From assembly GCA_034190085.1 (NCBI GenBank), contig JAXHTS010000012.1, forward strand, positions 42,149 to 106,148: DNA of 64,000 nucleotides, written 5' to 3'. Shown in pieces: positions 20,092-28,816 of this stretch; the stretch's first letter is position 1, and each line of letters opens with the position of its first letter. The DNA comes from Spirochaetota bacterium. Lineage in GTDB: Bacteria; Spirochaetota; UBA4802; JAFGDQ01. Made by a program: the position numbers and the translations under genes. The notes below the pieces were generated by a model. It saw only the letters and a program-made list of their open reading frames with translations. It was not told the DNA's origin and made no database searches.

Positions 20092-21083
20092 GGTATCACC
20101 CTCAGGAAGGTTGCCTTTAGAAAGATCTCCAGCCCTATTATAATCAAGGCAGGGATTAAGAAATAGAGATAAAGTTCCTGAAAATGAAAAAACTCCTTAA
20201 CGTCAATCTCTGTTTTTTCGGCCTTGTCTATTATGTCATATATCCCTGAGAGTTCTTCACTATCAGCCGCCCTGAAGTATTGTCCCCCACCTATACTGGC
20301 CACCTTTTGTAATGTCTTCTCATCCAGGTCTACACTCTGATTGACAAAACGGGTCCCCAAAAATGTTTCAACTTTAAATGGCGCCGGCCCCTTACCACCA
20401 ACCCCTATTGAATAAATCTTTACTCCAAAGGCCCTCAGGGCATCAGCAGCCTGTTCAGGGCTAATCTCGCCGGCATTGTTTCTGCCATCTGTAAGAAGAA
20501 TCAATATCTTTGACTTCGCCTTTAAATCCTTAAGTCTTTTGCCTCCAATGGCAATAGCTGAACCTAAAGCAGTGCTATCTCCTGCCATTCCAATCTCCAT
20601 CCCTTCTACAAGATTCAGCAAGAGTCCCTTATCCATGGTCAAGGGAGACTGTGTAAAGGCCTCCTGCCCAAACACAACAAGACCTATTCTATCATGCTCC
20701 CTCTTTTTAATAAAATCGGTTACTACCTTTTTAACAGCAACAAGTCTTGTGACTCGCTCATCATTCAGTTTAAAATCATAAGCTCGCATGGAACCGGATG
20801 TATCCAGACACAACATGATGTCAACACCAGATGATCTAATATCCTTTGATACATTGTATAATTGGGGCCTGGCAAGTGCAAATACTAAAAGCACAAGACT
20901 TATCGTTCTCATGATAAGGGGCAATCTGCCAATAATATGACTATATTCTCCGGTAAGCTTAATAAGTCTCTTGGTAAGAGAATAGCTTAATGTAGAATTA
21001 CCCTTCCAATATTTTAATACAGACCATAATGCTACGATGAGAAGAAGAAGTAGAAAGAGAGGGTAAGCGAGGGTAAACATCAT
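20088..21083 (-). CDS. batA: BatA: membrane VWA-domain protein
   Basis: Same layout as BatB: membrane segments at about 5-24 and 58-72, VWA domain with MIDAS motif DTSGS at residues 94-98, GDSTALGSAIAIGG and LILLTDGRNNAGE, and a C-terminal membrane segment (YLYFLIPALIIIGLEIFL). BatA and BatB are clearly paralogues side by side. Four-base overlaps at both ends point to translational coupling within the operon. Confidence 0.92.
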   Translation of the reverse strand: MMFTLAYPLFLLLLLIVALWSVLKYWKGNSTLSYSLTKRLIKLTGEYSHIIGRLPLIMRTISLVLLVFALARPQLYNVSKDIRSSGVDIMLCLDTSGSMRAYDFKLNDERVTRLVAVKKVVTDFIKKREHDRIGLVVFGQEAFTQSPLTMDKGLLLNLVEGMEIGMAGDSTALGSAIAIGGKRLKDLKAKSKILILLTDGRNNAGEISPEQAADALRAFGVKIYSIGVGGKGPAPFKVETFLGTRFVNQSVDLDEKTLQKVASIGGGQYFRAADSEELSGIYDIIDKAEKTEIDVKEFFHFQELYLYFLIPALIIIGLEIFLKATFLRVIP

Positions 21084-22024
21084 TTTGCTAATCCTGCATT
21101 TTCATTATCATGCTGTGCTACAGAGGGTGTTGGACTTGTATCTCGTATATAGGCTAAGGCTGTTTTTATATCTTCATCCTTTCTGTCTTGAGTAGGGATT
21201 ACATCAGCAAATTTCACAAGGTCAGCCTCACGTAATAGTGGAATTATTTGCTTATCCCTATCCCTCTTTACCCGACGAGCTATCTCCTCTGTCGTAAATT
21301 CTACAGCTGGAAATCCCCGCAATCCTTCAAGGTAATAACGAAGAATTTCAGAGAACCTGAAATAGAACTCCTTGTAGTGACCCTTTTCAAATAGTTTCTC
21401 AGCCTGTAATTTTCTAATCTCATCTCTAGCAATAACATCAGGCGTTCTCTGATCAATGATCTCATCAATCCCCCGCTGCCTCATTCTCCTCCATAGTATT
21501 ATTCCAATAGCAGCAATAAGAACAATAGTGATACCGATAATCCATGGAAGATACTTCAACCATAGAGGAGTTATCGGCATAATACCAATTAGTGATTTTA
21601 ACTGTGCATCAGCGGGTCGTTCTCCCAAATTAGATAATACCTCAAGCGATACAGGATCACCGGTAATAATATTCTTTTCGCCCTCCTTGTCCTCAAAGGT
21701 GAGACTAAAGGGTCCAATTTCAAAGGACTCAGCGCGGTCAATCAATATCTTTAGCGCTACCCCCCCCTCTATCATATTGCGATCAATAATAGTATATTCA
21801 TCCAATTCATCAATCTCTGATTCGCTTATCAGTTTGCTCTCCGGTGGAAGGGTGTATTTAATTGTAAGGATAACAGTATCACCTACGCGGGCAGATTTTC
21901 GATCTAATGATGCTGAAAGACTGGCTGGGGGAGTGTTATCGGTTGCAATATCCTCAGCCGTTAAAAAAAGAAGAGGGAGAGAGTTCATTACTAAGTATAC
22001 AATTACTAACAAACGAATCATCAT
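21080..22024 (-). CDS. BatD-like/DUF4381-type membrane protein of the bat operon
   Basis: It has a signal peptide, a periplasmic beta-rich part of about 130 residues (ARVGDTVILTIKYTLPPESK, AESFEIGPFSLTFED), one membrane segment at about 160-180 (WLKYLPWIIGITIVLIAAIG), and a helical cytoplasmic domain (LFEKGHYKEFYFRFSEILRY, then FTTEEIARRV). This matches the small BatD-like or DUF4381-type protein that usually sits between the DUF58 gene and batA. The helical tail probably contacts MoxR or the VWA proteins (inference). It overlaps its neighbours by four bases each. Confidence 0.8.
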   Translation of the reverse strand: MMIRLLVIVYLVMNSLPLLFLTAEDIATDNTPPASLSASLDRKSARVGDTVILTIKYTLPPESKLISESEIDELDEYTIIDRNMIEGGVALKILIDRAESFEIGPFSLTFEDKEGEKNIITGDPVSLEVLSNLGERPADAQLKSLIGIMPITPLWLKYLPWIIGITIVLIAAIGIILWRRMRQRGIDEIIDQRTPDVIARDEIRKLQAEKLFEKGHYKEFYFRFSEILRYYLEGLRGFPAVEFTTEEIARRVKRDRDKQIIPLLREADLVKFADVIPTQDRKDEDIKTALAYIRDTSPTPSVAQHDNENAGLAK

Positions 22025-22896
22025 TGACGTCTACCCTTCCTCTCAAAAAGACGCATCAAAGGCTCAACCACCAAACCATTGGTAGTTAATTCAACCATAT
22101 CCACGCCTAAATTGTTTAACAAATCCTTTAATTTTCTTTTTTCTTCGGTTATATAATTTGACCACCTTTTTCTTACATATCTATTAGAGCTATTTATGAT
22201 AACATTCTCACCAGTCTCAGGATCGCGCATGCTTATTAGGCCAACATCAGGAAGAACCTCTTCAGAGGGATCAATTATGTGAATTACAGTGAGATCATGC
22301 CTCTTTGCAGTTAGGCGTAGTGTTTTTTCAAATCCCTCATCTATGCAATCAGAGATCAAAAAAACAATCGCATGCCTTCTGCAAATCTTATTCAAGTAGG
22401 TCAGTGCTGTATCCAGATTTGTAGTTAAATCCTCAGGTTTATAGGTGAATATCTCCTTAATAAGTCTCCATACATGTGATGCGCCCTTCTTTGGTGGTAT
22501 ATATTTCTCCACCTTTGAACTGAACAAAAGAGCGCCAACCTTATCATTGGTCCTTATGGCAAGAAAGGCTAACATGCCCGCCACCTCTGCCAGCAATTCC
22601 CTCTTCAGCCTTCCCCTAGTACCGAAAAAGTGAGAACCGGAGATATCCAAAAGAAGTATTACGGTTAATTCCCTCTCTTCATGAAAAACCTTCACAAAGG
22701 GATGGCCAAATCGAGCCGACACATTCCAATCAATTGTACGGATATCATCTCCTGGTGTATATTCTCTAACCTCTGCAAACTCTATTCCTCGCCCTTTAAA
22801 AGCACTTACATATTGACCTGCAAATAGATCACTAGCCAACCTCCTAGTTTTAAAGTGAAGGCCTTGTATCTTTTTAAGAATCTCCTCTGATAGCAT
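22021..22896 (-). CDS. DUF58 domain protein of the bat operon
   Basis: DUF58 proteins carry a degenerate VWA-like domain and always travel with MoxR ATPases. The family signature is seen: FAEVREYTPGDDIRTIDWNV, then FVKVFHEERELTVILLLDIS with DISGS. The ATG at 22896 is preferred over an in-frame start at 22920: it follows GAGG by nine bases and begins one base after the moxR stop, whereas the earlier start would overlap moxR by 23 bases. There is no membrane segment, so it acts in the cytoplasm, probably as an adaptor to the ATPase. Confidence 0.9.
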   Translation of the reverse strand: MLSEEILKKIQGLHFKTRRLASDLFAGQYVSAFKGRGIEFAEVREYTPGDDIRTIDWNVSARFGHPFVKVFHEERELTVILLLDISGSHFFGTRGRLKRELLAEVAGMLAFLAIRTNDKVGALLFSSKVEKYIPPKKGASHVWRLIKEIFTYKPEDLTTNLDTALTYLNKICRRHAIVFLISDCIDEGFEKTLRLTAKRHDLTVIHIIDPSEEVLPDVGLISMRDPETGENVIINSSNRYVRKRWSNYITEEKRKLKDLLNNLGVDMVELTTNGLVVEPLMRLFERKGRRQ

Positions 22897-22897
22897 A

Positions 22898-23878
22898 TTA
22901 TGGAACCTCAATGTGTTCAAGGAACATTGAAATTAAATCATCAGAACTTTTCCCCTCGGCTTCGGCTTCATAACTTAGAATTATTCTATGACGTAGAATA
23001 TCAGCCGCCATTGATTTCACATCCTGAGGAGTCACATAACCGCGTCCGTTCATAAATGCATGGGCCCTAGCCGCCACCCCAAGCCATATGGAAGCCCTTG
23101 GAGATGCTCCATAGCTTATCATGGATGTAAGCTTCAGCCCAACCTCCTCTGGCTGACGCGTTGCTCTTGATATGCGTACGATGTAATCCACAATCTTCTC
23201 TTCCATATGAATTAACTCTACTGTTTCCCTCATCAATGAAAGTTCAGTTGTATCAACAACCCCATTGATCTCCTCTGTGGATACCTTATAAGCCCTCTGC
23301 ATAATATCCTTCTCCTCCTCATAAGAGGGATAATCTACTTTTATTTTCATCATAAAACGATCTATCTGCGCCTCAGGAAGGGGATATGTACCTTCCTGCT
23401 CAATCGGATTCTGTGTGGCCATCACCAGGAAAGGCCTATTCAGAGAAAAGGTCTCCTCCCCAATGGTTACCTGACACTCCTGCATGCTCTCCAGAAGTGC
23501 GCTTTGAACCTTAGCTGGCGCTCTATTTATCTCATCTGCTAGAATAATATTGTGAAATATTGGCCCCTTCCTTATTTCAAATGTACCTGTGTCAGGACGA
23601 TATATTTGTGTGCCCAAGATGTCAGCAGGAAGCAAATCTGGAGTGAATTGTATTCTCTGAAATGAGGTCTTAATAGAAGCTGCAAGAGATCTAACAGCTG
23701 TTGTCTTAGCAAGACCAGGAAGTCCCTCAAGTAAAAGATGACCATCACACAACAAACCAATCAACATCCTTTCCATCAAATACCTCTGCCCAACAACAGC
23801 CTTCTCTATCTCAGCCATTATTTTGCGAAGAACCATGCCTTCTTTTTCAACTCTTTTTGTGATCTCTTGAATATCCAT
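22898..23878 (-). CDS. moxR: MoxR-family AAA+ ATPase
   Basis: First gene of the bat operon. Walker A is GLPGLAKTTA at residues 52-61, Walker B is IILADEINRAP at about 111-121, sensor 1 is FLVMATQNPIEQEGTYPLPEAQIDRF-type (split here as VMATQNPIEQ and LPEAQIDRFM), and the lid has GASPRASIWL. MoxR ATPases act as chaperones that load metal or assemble complexes with VWA partners. Here the partners are encoded directly downstream. Length (326) is normal and all ATPase residues look intact. Confidence 0.95.
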   Translation of the reverse strand: MDIQEITKRVEKEGMVLRKIMAEIEKAVVGQRYLMERMLIGLLCDGHLLLEGLPGLAKTTAVRSLAASIKTSFQRIQFTPDLLPADILGTQIYRPDTGTFEIRKGPIFHNIILADEINRAPAKVQSALLESMQECQVTIGEETFSLNRPFLVMATQNPIEQEGTYPLPEAQIDRFMMKIKVDYPSYEEEKDIMQRAYKVSTEEINGVVDTTELSLMRETVELIHMEEKIVDYIVRISRATRQPEEVGLKLTSMISYGASPRASIWLGVAARAHAFMNGRGYVTPQDVKSMAADILRHRIILSYEAEAEGKSSDDLISMFLEHIEVP

Positions 23879-24577
23879 AAATTTAAAACCACCCTTCTAT
23901 AATTTAAGTAGAATTTCCTAATCATTATGTTCTAATTAAAACTTACGTATCCATCTAAATACTACCATTCTACTATCATTCTGCTCATTATTGGTTGAGT
24001 ATAAAAAAAGGAAAATTATAATAATACTAACTGATTGACTGTCAAGAAAATTTTATGTAGATGAATGGGAGGTTGAACTGAGAAGAATGCGCTGAAATCT
24101 CCAGCATTCGAATGCGATGATATAGCTGAGAGATGTAAATATTCCGAAAACCGTTGGCATAATTCAACCTAAATATTCTTAATTTTTCACAGTTGAAGTG
24201 ACACATATCAAAGCTTTTCTTATTTCAATGATATTAATTGTTGAATTTATTTATATATAGTATAATTTTGGTTCGTCATAGTATCCTTCATGAGGATAAT
24301 TTTATCAAATTATATTCCTAAGTCATATAAAAATCTAAAGGGACAATATTTACAACAAAATTATCCAAAGGAAACAGAATATTAACCTATTTATTAGTGC
24401 AAATAGAGAGAAAATTATTCAATCATAATTAAATATTGTATTTGGGAAGGAAAAATTTGGATGGCTATCTCCTGAATAGCTATTTTTAGAAAATCTTATT
24501 ACACCTGAAACTTGAATTCAGTCATAACTTATTATTGATTATAAAAATATTATCTGAATTATAAAAGATTTACAATC
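23879..24577. other. 700-base divergent intergenic region between the bat operon and the polysaccharide locus
   Basis: No open frame of interest on either strand. It contains the bat promoter at 24015-24045. The rest is AT-rich, with no RNA gene, terminator or transposon end that I can recognise. The radical SAM gene on the right has no clear ribosome site. Confidence 0.4.
24015..24045 (-). promoter_or_regulatory. Promoter of the bat operon
   Basis: On the minus strand TTGACA (24045-24040) and TATAAT (24020-24015) are both perfect, separated by 19 bases. TTATAA one base earlier gives an 18-base spacer. It lies about 140 bases upstream of moxR, leaving a long leader. Confidence 0.58.
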
Positions 24578-25573
24578 ATGGAAGCTTGTTTAATTGTTAC
24601 ATACCGTTGTAATGCTAAATGCTACATGTGCCACACATGGATGCATCCTAGTAATAGGGAGGAAGAATTTTCTCCAGCCTTGGTGGATAAAATTCCGAGT
24701 GGTCTAAAATTTATAAATATTACAGGAGGTGAGCCATTTCTTAGGAACGATCTTGATGAGATAGTACAAATTGCACTGAATAAAACCAAGCGGTTGGTCA
24801 TCAGCACCAACGGCTATTATACAGAAAAGATTGTCAATTTAGCTAAAAAATATGGTAACAGAATAGGACTTCGGATATCCATTGAAGGACTGCCTGCAGC
24901 TAATGATGAATTGCGGGGAATAAAAAACGGATTTGATCATGGTCTTAGAACACTGGTAACACTTCATGATATGGGTGTCAAGGACATAGGTTTTGGGTTA
25001 ACAGTATCGGACAGGAATGCCAAGGATATGATTGAATTATATCGACTAGCTAATGCCATTGGTATAGAATTCGCTACTGCTGTGATGCATAATTCCTACT
25101 ATTTCCATAAATTAGATAATTATTTTGAAAATCCTGAAATGATAACCACTGAGTTAGAAAAAATTGCCATTAAACAATTGCAAACCAACAAACCCAAGAA
25201 CTGGTTTAGGGCTTTTTTTAATATGGGGCTTGCTAATAAAGTAAATGGAGGTAAGCGACCATTGCCTTGCAATGTAGGAACTGATGTTTTTTTCCTTGAT
25301 CCTTTTGGCAACATCATGCCATGTAATGGATCTGAAGAACCGATGATAATGGGCAATCTATTTAATCAAACTTTTTATGACATTTGGATAAGCCAAAAAG
25401 CAGAAGAGATTAGAAAGCAGGTAAAATCCTGTTCTAATGAGTGCTGGATGATTGGTTCAGCATCTCCCGCAATGAAAAAAAGTATATTAATACCAATTCA
25501 ATGGGTACTAAAAAATAAGTTGAGGTTATTATTAAATAAAAATAATAATATTTTACTTGACCCTGTAATATGA
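24578..25573 (+). CDS. Radical SAM/SPASM-like protein
   Basis: The 4Fe-4S cluster motif is CNAKCYMC (Cys11, Cys15, Cys18), followed by FINITGGEPFLR and VISTNGYY, the standard radical SAM barrel elements. Near residue 230 the pattern CNVGTDVFFLDPFGNIMPCNG, here quoted in parts as LPCNVGT and GNIMPCNG, plus a later CSNEC, is that of a SPASM-type auxiliary cluster domain. Such proteins modify peptides, but many sit in polysaccharide loci with unknown substrates. It is transcribed with the glycosyltransferase at 25730 after a 156-base gap. No small peptide gene is seen next to it. Confidence 0.85.
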   Translation: MEACLIVTYRCNAKCYMCHTWMHPSNREEEFSPALVDKIPSGLKFINITGGEPFLRNDLDEIVQIALNKTKRLVISTNGYYTEKIVNLAKKYGNRIGLRISIEGLPAANDELRGIKNGFDHGLRTLVTLHDMGVKDIGFGLTVSDRNAKDMIELYRLANAIGIEFATAVMHNSYYFHKLDNYFENPEMITTELEKIAIKQLQTNKPKNWFRAFFNMGLANKVNGGKRPLPCNVGTDVFFLDPFGNIMPCNGSEEPMIMGNLFNQTFYDIWISQKAEEIRKQVKSCSNECWMIGSASPAMKKSILIPIQWVLKNKLRLLLNKNNNILLDPVI

Positions 25574-25729
25574 AATATCAAACTTTTATCAACTAACGTT
25601 ACAACTCAACTACTCTATCATATCGATAAATTTGATGATATTTTCTCATCTCTATTTCTTTATTTTATAATATTGTCGACAGAATGATGCCTAAACAGTA
25701 AAAATAAGAATATATCCAAGGGATCAATT

Positions 25730-26842
25730 TTGAAGATATTCGTGATTGGCACAAGAGGTATTCCCAACATCCCTGGCGGAGTAGAAAAGCACTGTCAGGA
25801 GTTATACCCCCGTATTGCAAACAAAGGACATGAAGTTAATCTTTGTGCACGAAAGTCATACATCAAAAATAAAATTGATCAATGGCAAGGTGTAAAGATT
25901 CATGTTTGTTATGCTCCACGAAAGAAGAGCTTAGAGGCTATTACACATACATTTATCGCCTTACTTAAGGCTCGTTGGCATTCACCTGATATTTTACACA
26001 TCCATGCGATTGGACCATCCCTTCTTACACCAATAGCCAGATTATTAAGGTTAAAGGTTGTATGCACAAATCATGGCCCTGATTACAAACGGCAGAAATG
26101 GGGTAGGCTGGCTAAAACTATTCTACGATTGGGCGAAAAAATGGGAGGGCTATTCGCAAATGAGGTTATTGTTATTTCTACAATAATTGAAGATATCATC
26201 TATAAAAGGTGCAATCGAAAATCAAATCTGATATATAATGGTGTCAATTTACCTAACAAAAGCACAAATACTGATTTCTTAACTCAAATAGGTATTGAGC
26301 CCAATAGATATATAATGAATGTTACTCGATTCGTTCCTGAAAAAGGTCTTCATGACCTGATTAAAGCCTATATGATGATGAAAACTGATTATAAATTGGT
26401 GATTGTAGGTGATGCTGATCACGAAACCGATTATAGTAGACATTTACGTATGCTTGCTTCCAATGACAAACGAATAATACTAACAGGGTATCTCACTGGC
26501 AACCCTTTATCTCAAATATACTCATATGCAAGTCTGTTCATTCTTCCATCGTACCATGAAGGTCTTCCAATTGTTTTGCTTGAAGCTTTAAGCTACGATA
26601 TACCTGTTCTAATTTCTGATATTGGAGCGAACTTGGCGGTTGAATTGCCATCTGAACGATATTTTCGATGCGGGGATGTTGAGGATTTGAAAAGCAAAAT
26701 GCAAATTTTTCTTAAGCAAGAGTTGAGAGTTGAGGAGCAGCAAAACAATCGTAAACTGTTAGAAACTAAATACAGTTGGGATAAGATAGCTGAGCAAACA
26801 ATTGAAATTTACATGAATGTTATTAACAATAATAAAATGTAA
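25730..26842 (+). CDS. GT4-type glycosyltransferase
   Basis: A GT-B fold protein of 370 residues. The N-terminus has GTRGIPNIPGGVEKHCQELY, a Gly-rich start typical of RfaB-like transferases that use UDP- or GDP-sugars. The C-terminal half has MNVTRFVPEKGLHDLIKAY, LVIVGDADHETDYS and the donor-site stretch LPSYHEGLPIVLLEALSYDI with the E-x7-E pattern. Translation begins at TTG (25730), preceded by AAGGGA. It is cytoplasmic or membrane associated. The donor and acceptor sugars cannot be told. Downstream begins a field of decayed mobile DNA. Confidence 0.9.
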   Translation: MKIFVIGTRGIPNIPGGVEKHCQELYPRIANKGHEVNLCARKSYIKNKIDQWQGVKIHVCYAPRKKSLEAITHTFIALLKARWHSPDILHIHAIGPSLLTPIARLLRLKVVCTNHGPDYKRQKWGRLAKTILRLGEKMGGLFANEVIVISTIIEDIIYKRCNRKSNLIYNGVNLPNKSTNTDFLTQIGIEPNRYIMNVTRFVPEKGLHDLIKAYMMMKTDYKLVIVGDADHETDYSRHLRMLASNDKRIILTGYLTGNPLSQIYSYASLFILPSYHEGLPIVLLEALSYDIPVLISDIGANLAVELPSERYFRCGDVEDLKSKMQIFLKQELRVEEQQNNRKLLETKYSWDKIAEQTIEIYMNVINNNKM

Positions 26843-26849
26843 CATTTAT

Positions 26850-27107
26850 ATGACAAAACAGGTAGGACGGAGTTCTGATACGATAGAGTCTTACAGGGAT
26901 GCTCTGACTCTTTTTCGTAGATATATCCTGAATGAACTCAATATATCAATTGCTAGGTTTAAATTTACTTAATGTACTCGTGACTGCATCTTCGGATTCT
27001 TTAAATATTTGCAAATTCATGGAAACAAACCCGGTACACGCAACCAGCGTTTGACTGCTATCAAATCCTATTTATGATTTGCTGCAGACAAAAATGTGAC
27101 CCTGCAA
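26850..27107 (+). pseudogene. Tyrosine recombinase N-terminal fragment with two in-frame stops
   Basis: Starting at ATG 26850 the frame reads MTKQVGRSSDTIESYRDALT, then TAA at 26970-26972, then in the same frame GNKPGTRNQRLTAIKSYL, another stop and FAADKNVTLQSI. This is the SAM-like core-binding domain of XerC/D-type integrases, with the TRNQRLTAIKSY helix well kept. The catalytic domain is missing: an IS110 fragment starts where it should continue. Confidence 0.72.
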
Positions 27108-27430
27108 TCTATTCGGTCATTCTTGCTACGATTGCATTTCTCTTCTGTTACTGTATGAGGAGGAGTAACTACACAACTCCATCCATCTGCATCTAAATGA
27201 TCATTGAACTCAAATCCTCTAAAACCTGCTTCATACATTACATATAATATTGCATTCAGGAAATTTGTTGTTCAAATAATTTCGCAGTACTTCATATTTT
27301 GCCGGCATACTTGATTCATGCACTACTATCTTATCACTGTGTATACAGATTTTCCATATCGTCTTGGAATCTTCAAGTCCTACAAATACTTCTTGACCTT
27401 TGATTATGTATTCTCAAATTTCTTTCATGA
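27107..27430 (-). pseudogene. IS110-family transposase N-terminal fragment
   Basis: On the minus strand from ATG at 27430: MKEI, stop, EYIIKGQEVFVGLEDSKTIW, later LRNYLNNKFPECNIICNV, then a frameshift near 27240 and YEAGFRGFEFNDHLDADGWS, CVVTPPHTVTEEKCNRSKND and RIDC. This is the RuvC-like DEDD N-terminal domain of IS110 transposases. It stops at 27107, abutting the tyrosine recombinase fragment on the other strand; the C-terminal Ser-type domain is absent. Confidence 0.75.
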
Positions 27431-27609
27431 GGCTACCTCCATCTTTGTTTTTTGATTTTATTTTTTTGAAGAAGATAGCCTTGTTCTTCATTTAAATCAA
27501 TATAAAATTATAGATTATTTTTATTGCATAGTAAACCCTACGTTAACGTGCCGCCACTTATGGTTGATCTGTTTGTTGTCAGATGATATCACATGATGTG
27601 TATTAAATG

Positions 27610-28281
27610 TTAACGGTTAAAAATCCATAATTCATATCCCACTGTGTCAGCATAAGCGCTAAAATAAAGCTTTCCGTTATAGACTGTTAAATATTCAGGA
27701 TAGCTGCCAATGCTTCTGCTGTTAATATCAACTTCAACAGCTCCGTTAGTCTCATCATATGACCATAGTTCGAATCCATTTCTTCCTCCATCAGCGCAGA
27801 AATATAGTTTGCCATTATTAAGAAACTAAATCGGATGGATCACTGTCTGCGGTATTGTTAATGCTGATTACATAGTATCTCTTTTCTATCTTAATATCTA
27901 TAGAATGTGATTTTGTATTATCCTGTACTGAAGTTGCTGTGACTGTCACATCTGCAATATTGGCAGATAACCCATCCATATCTACTGAGGCATTCAAGCC
28001 TGACTGTTCTATTGAGCCTTTGTCGCTGTCTACTGTACTACTAACCGACTATGTTATACTGGGATCATTAACATTTGTTACTGTAGCTGTAAATGGAAAG
28101 GTTTTGCCTGTAATAACATTAACATCGAACTGATCAATGGTTATTGTAATTTCTTCAGTATTTACAGGTGGTGAAATGACACTGATTCCACCACTATCAT
28201 CTTTATTGCAGAAACAACCGTTAACATTCAGCAAAAGAGCTATAATGAATATTGTAGATAAGAATGAATAACTTTTTTCAT
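27610..28281 (-). pseudogene. Frameshifted lipoprotein with Ig-like part and ELW repeats
   Basis: GGAGG precedes ATG at 28281. One base lost in the A-run after MKK shifts the frame; restoring it gives a lipoprotein signal (SYSFLSTIFIIALLLNVNGC). Next comes a bacterial Ig-like stretch (FDVNVITGKTFPFTATVTNV, then VTVTATSVQDNTKSHSIDI). A second break lies near 27825. The end has two repeats of the form NGKLYFxAxxxxxGxELW (GRNGFELWSYDETNGAVEVD; DTVGYELWIFNR), as in bacterial ELWxxDGT beta-propeller proteins. Only two of the usual many repeats remain. The product was probably surface exposed; the gene is dead. Confidence 0.65.
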
Positions 28282-28816
28282 AAAGTTTCCTCCCGTTTTA
28301 TTATATTGCGATTACAGAGCAGTTCAACTCTGACATCGCTTTATAGTCAATATTTAGAACAATTAAATAAATAAAGGGAAATTTATTAAGGCATTGACAG
28401 CACAATATTACTTTTTGTTGTTTCTAATAACGATGAGTTATTATTGCACGTTAGCTTACTTGTTTGGCCAAATTTTTGCAAGATACTTAAAATGACACTG
28501 TGTATGTCAATAAACTAATAGAAATTTAATGTGTTTTTTGAGATTGAAAAACTACAAAAATTGTATTTTTGAATTGACAAACTTATTTTTTTATAGTAAA
28601 TTTAACGATTTGCCTTATTGGTATTATAAACAAATGGATTAGGATAATCTATATTTATTACTAAATATCACCACAAAATTATAATATTAATAAAGCAAAT
28701 TGGCCATAATTATTATTAAATGGCAATGTTTTGGGGGATGCCCAAATTTGAAATACATACAAAGTCATAATTATTCAAATCATAATCCCCCCAAATAAAA
28801 TAATAAAGGGAGATCT
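28282..28816. other. Leader region of the beta-helix gene, with long-range inverted repeat
   Basis: No coding frame. A possible promoter has TTGACA near 28575 and TAAATT 17 bases on. Close to the gene, TTTTGGGGGAT (28729-28739) can pair with ATCCCCCCAAA (28785-28795), with the second arm just before the ribosome site AAAGGGAG. This could be a structured 5' leader. No known riboswitch class was matched. Confidence 0.35.

Noticed and set aside
21456..22085. 209-codon plus-strand frame opposite the BatD-like gene
   Set aside because: Shadow of the real minus-strand gene; no ribosome site and no family match.
27765..27782. AGTTCGAATCC, like a tRNA T-arm
   Set aside because: No acceptor or anticodon stem around it, and the bases encode the GFELW repeat of a decayed lipoprotein.
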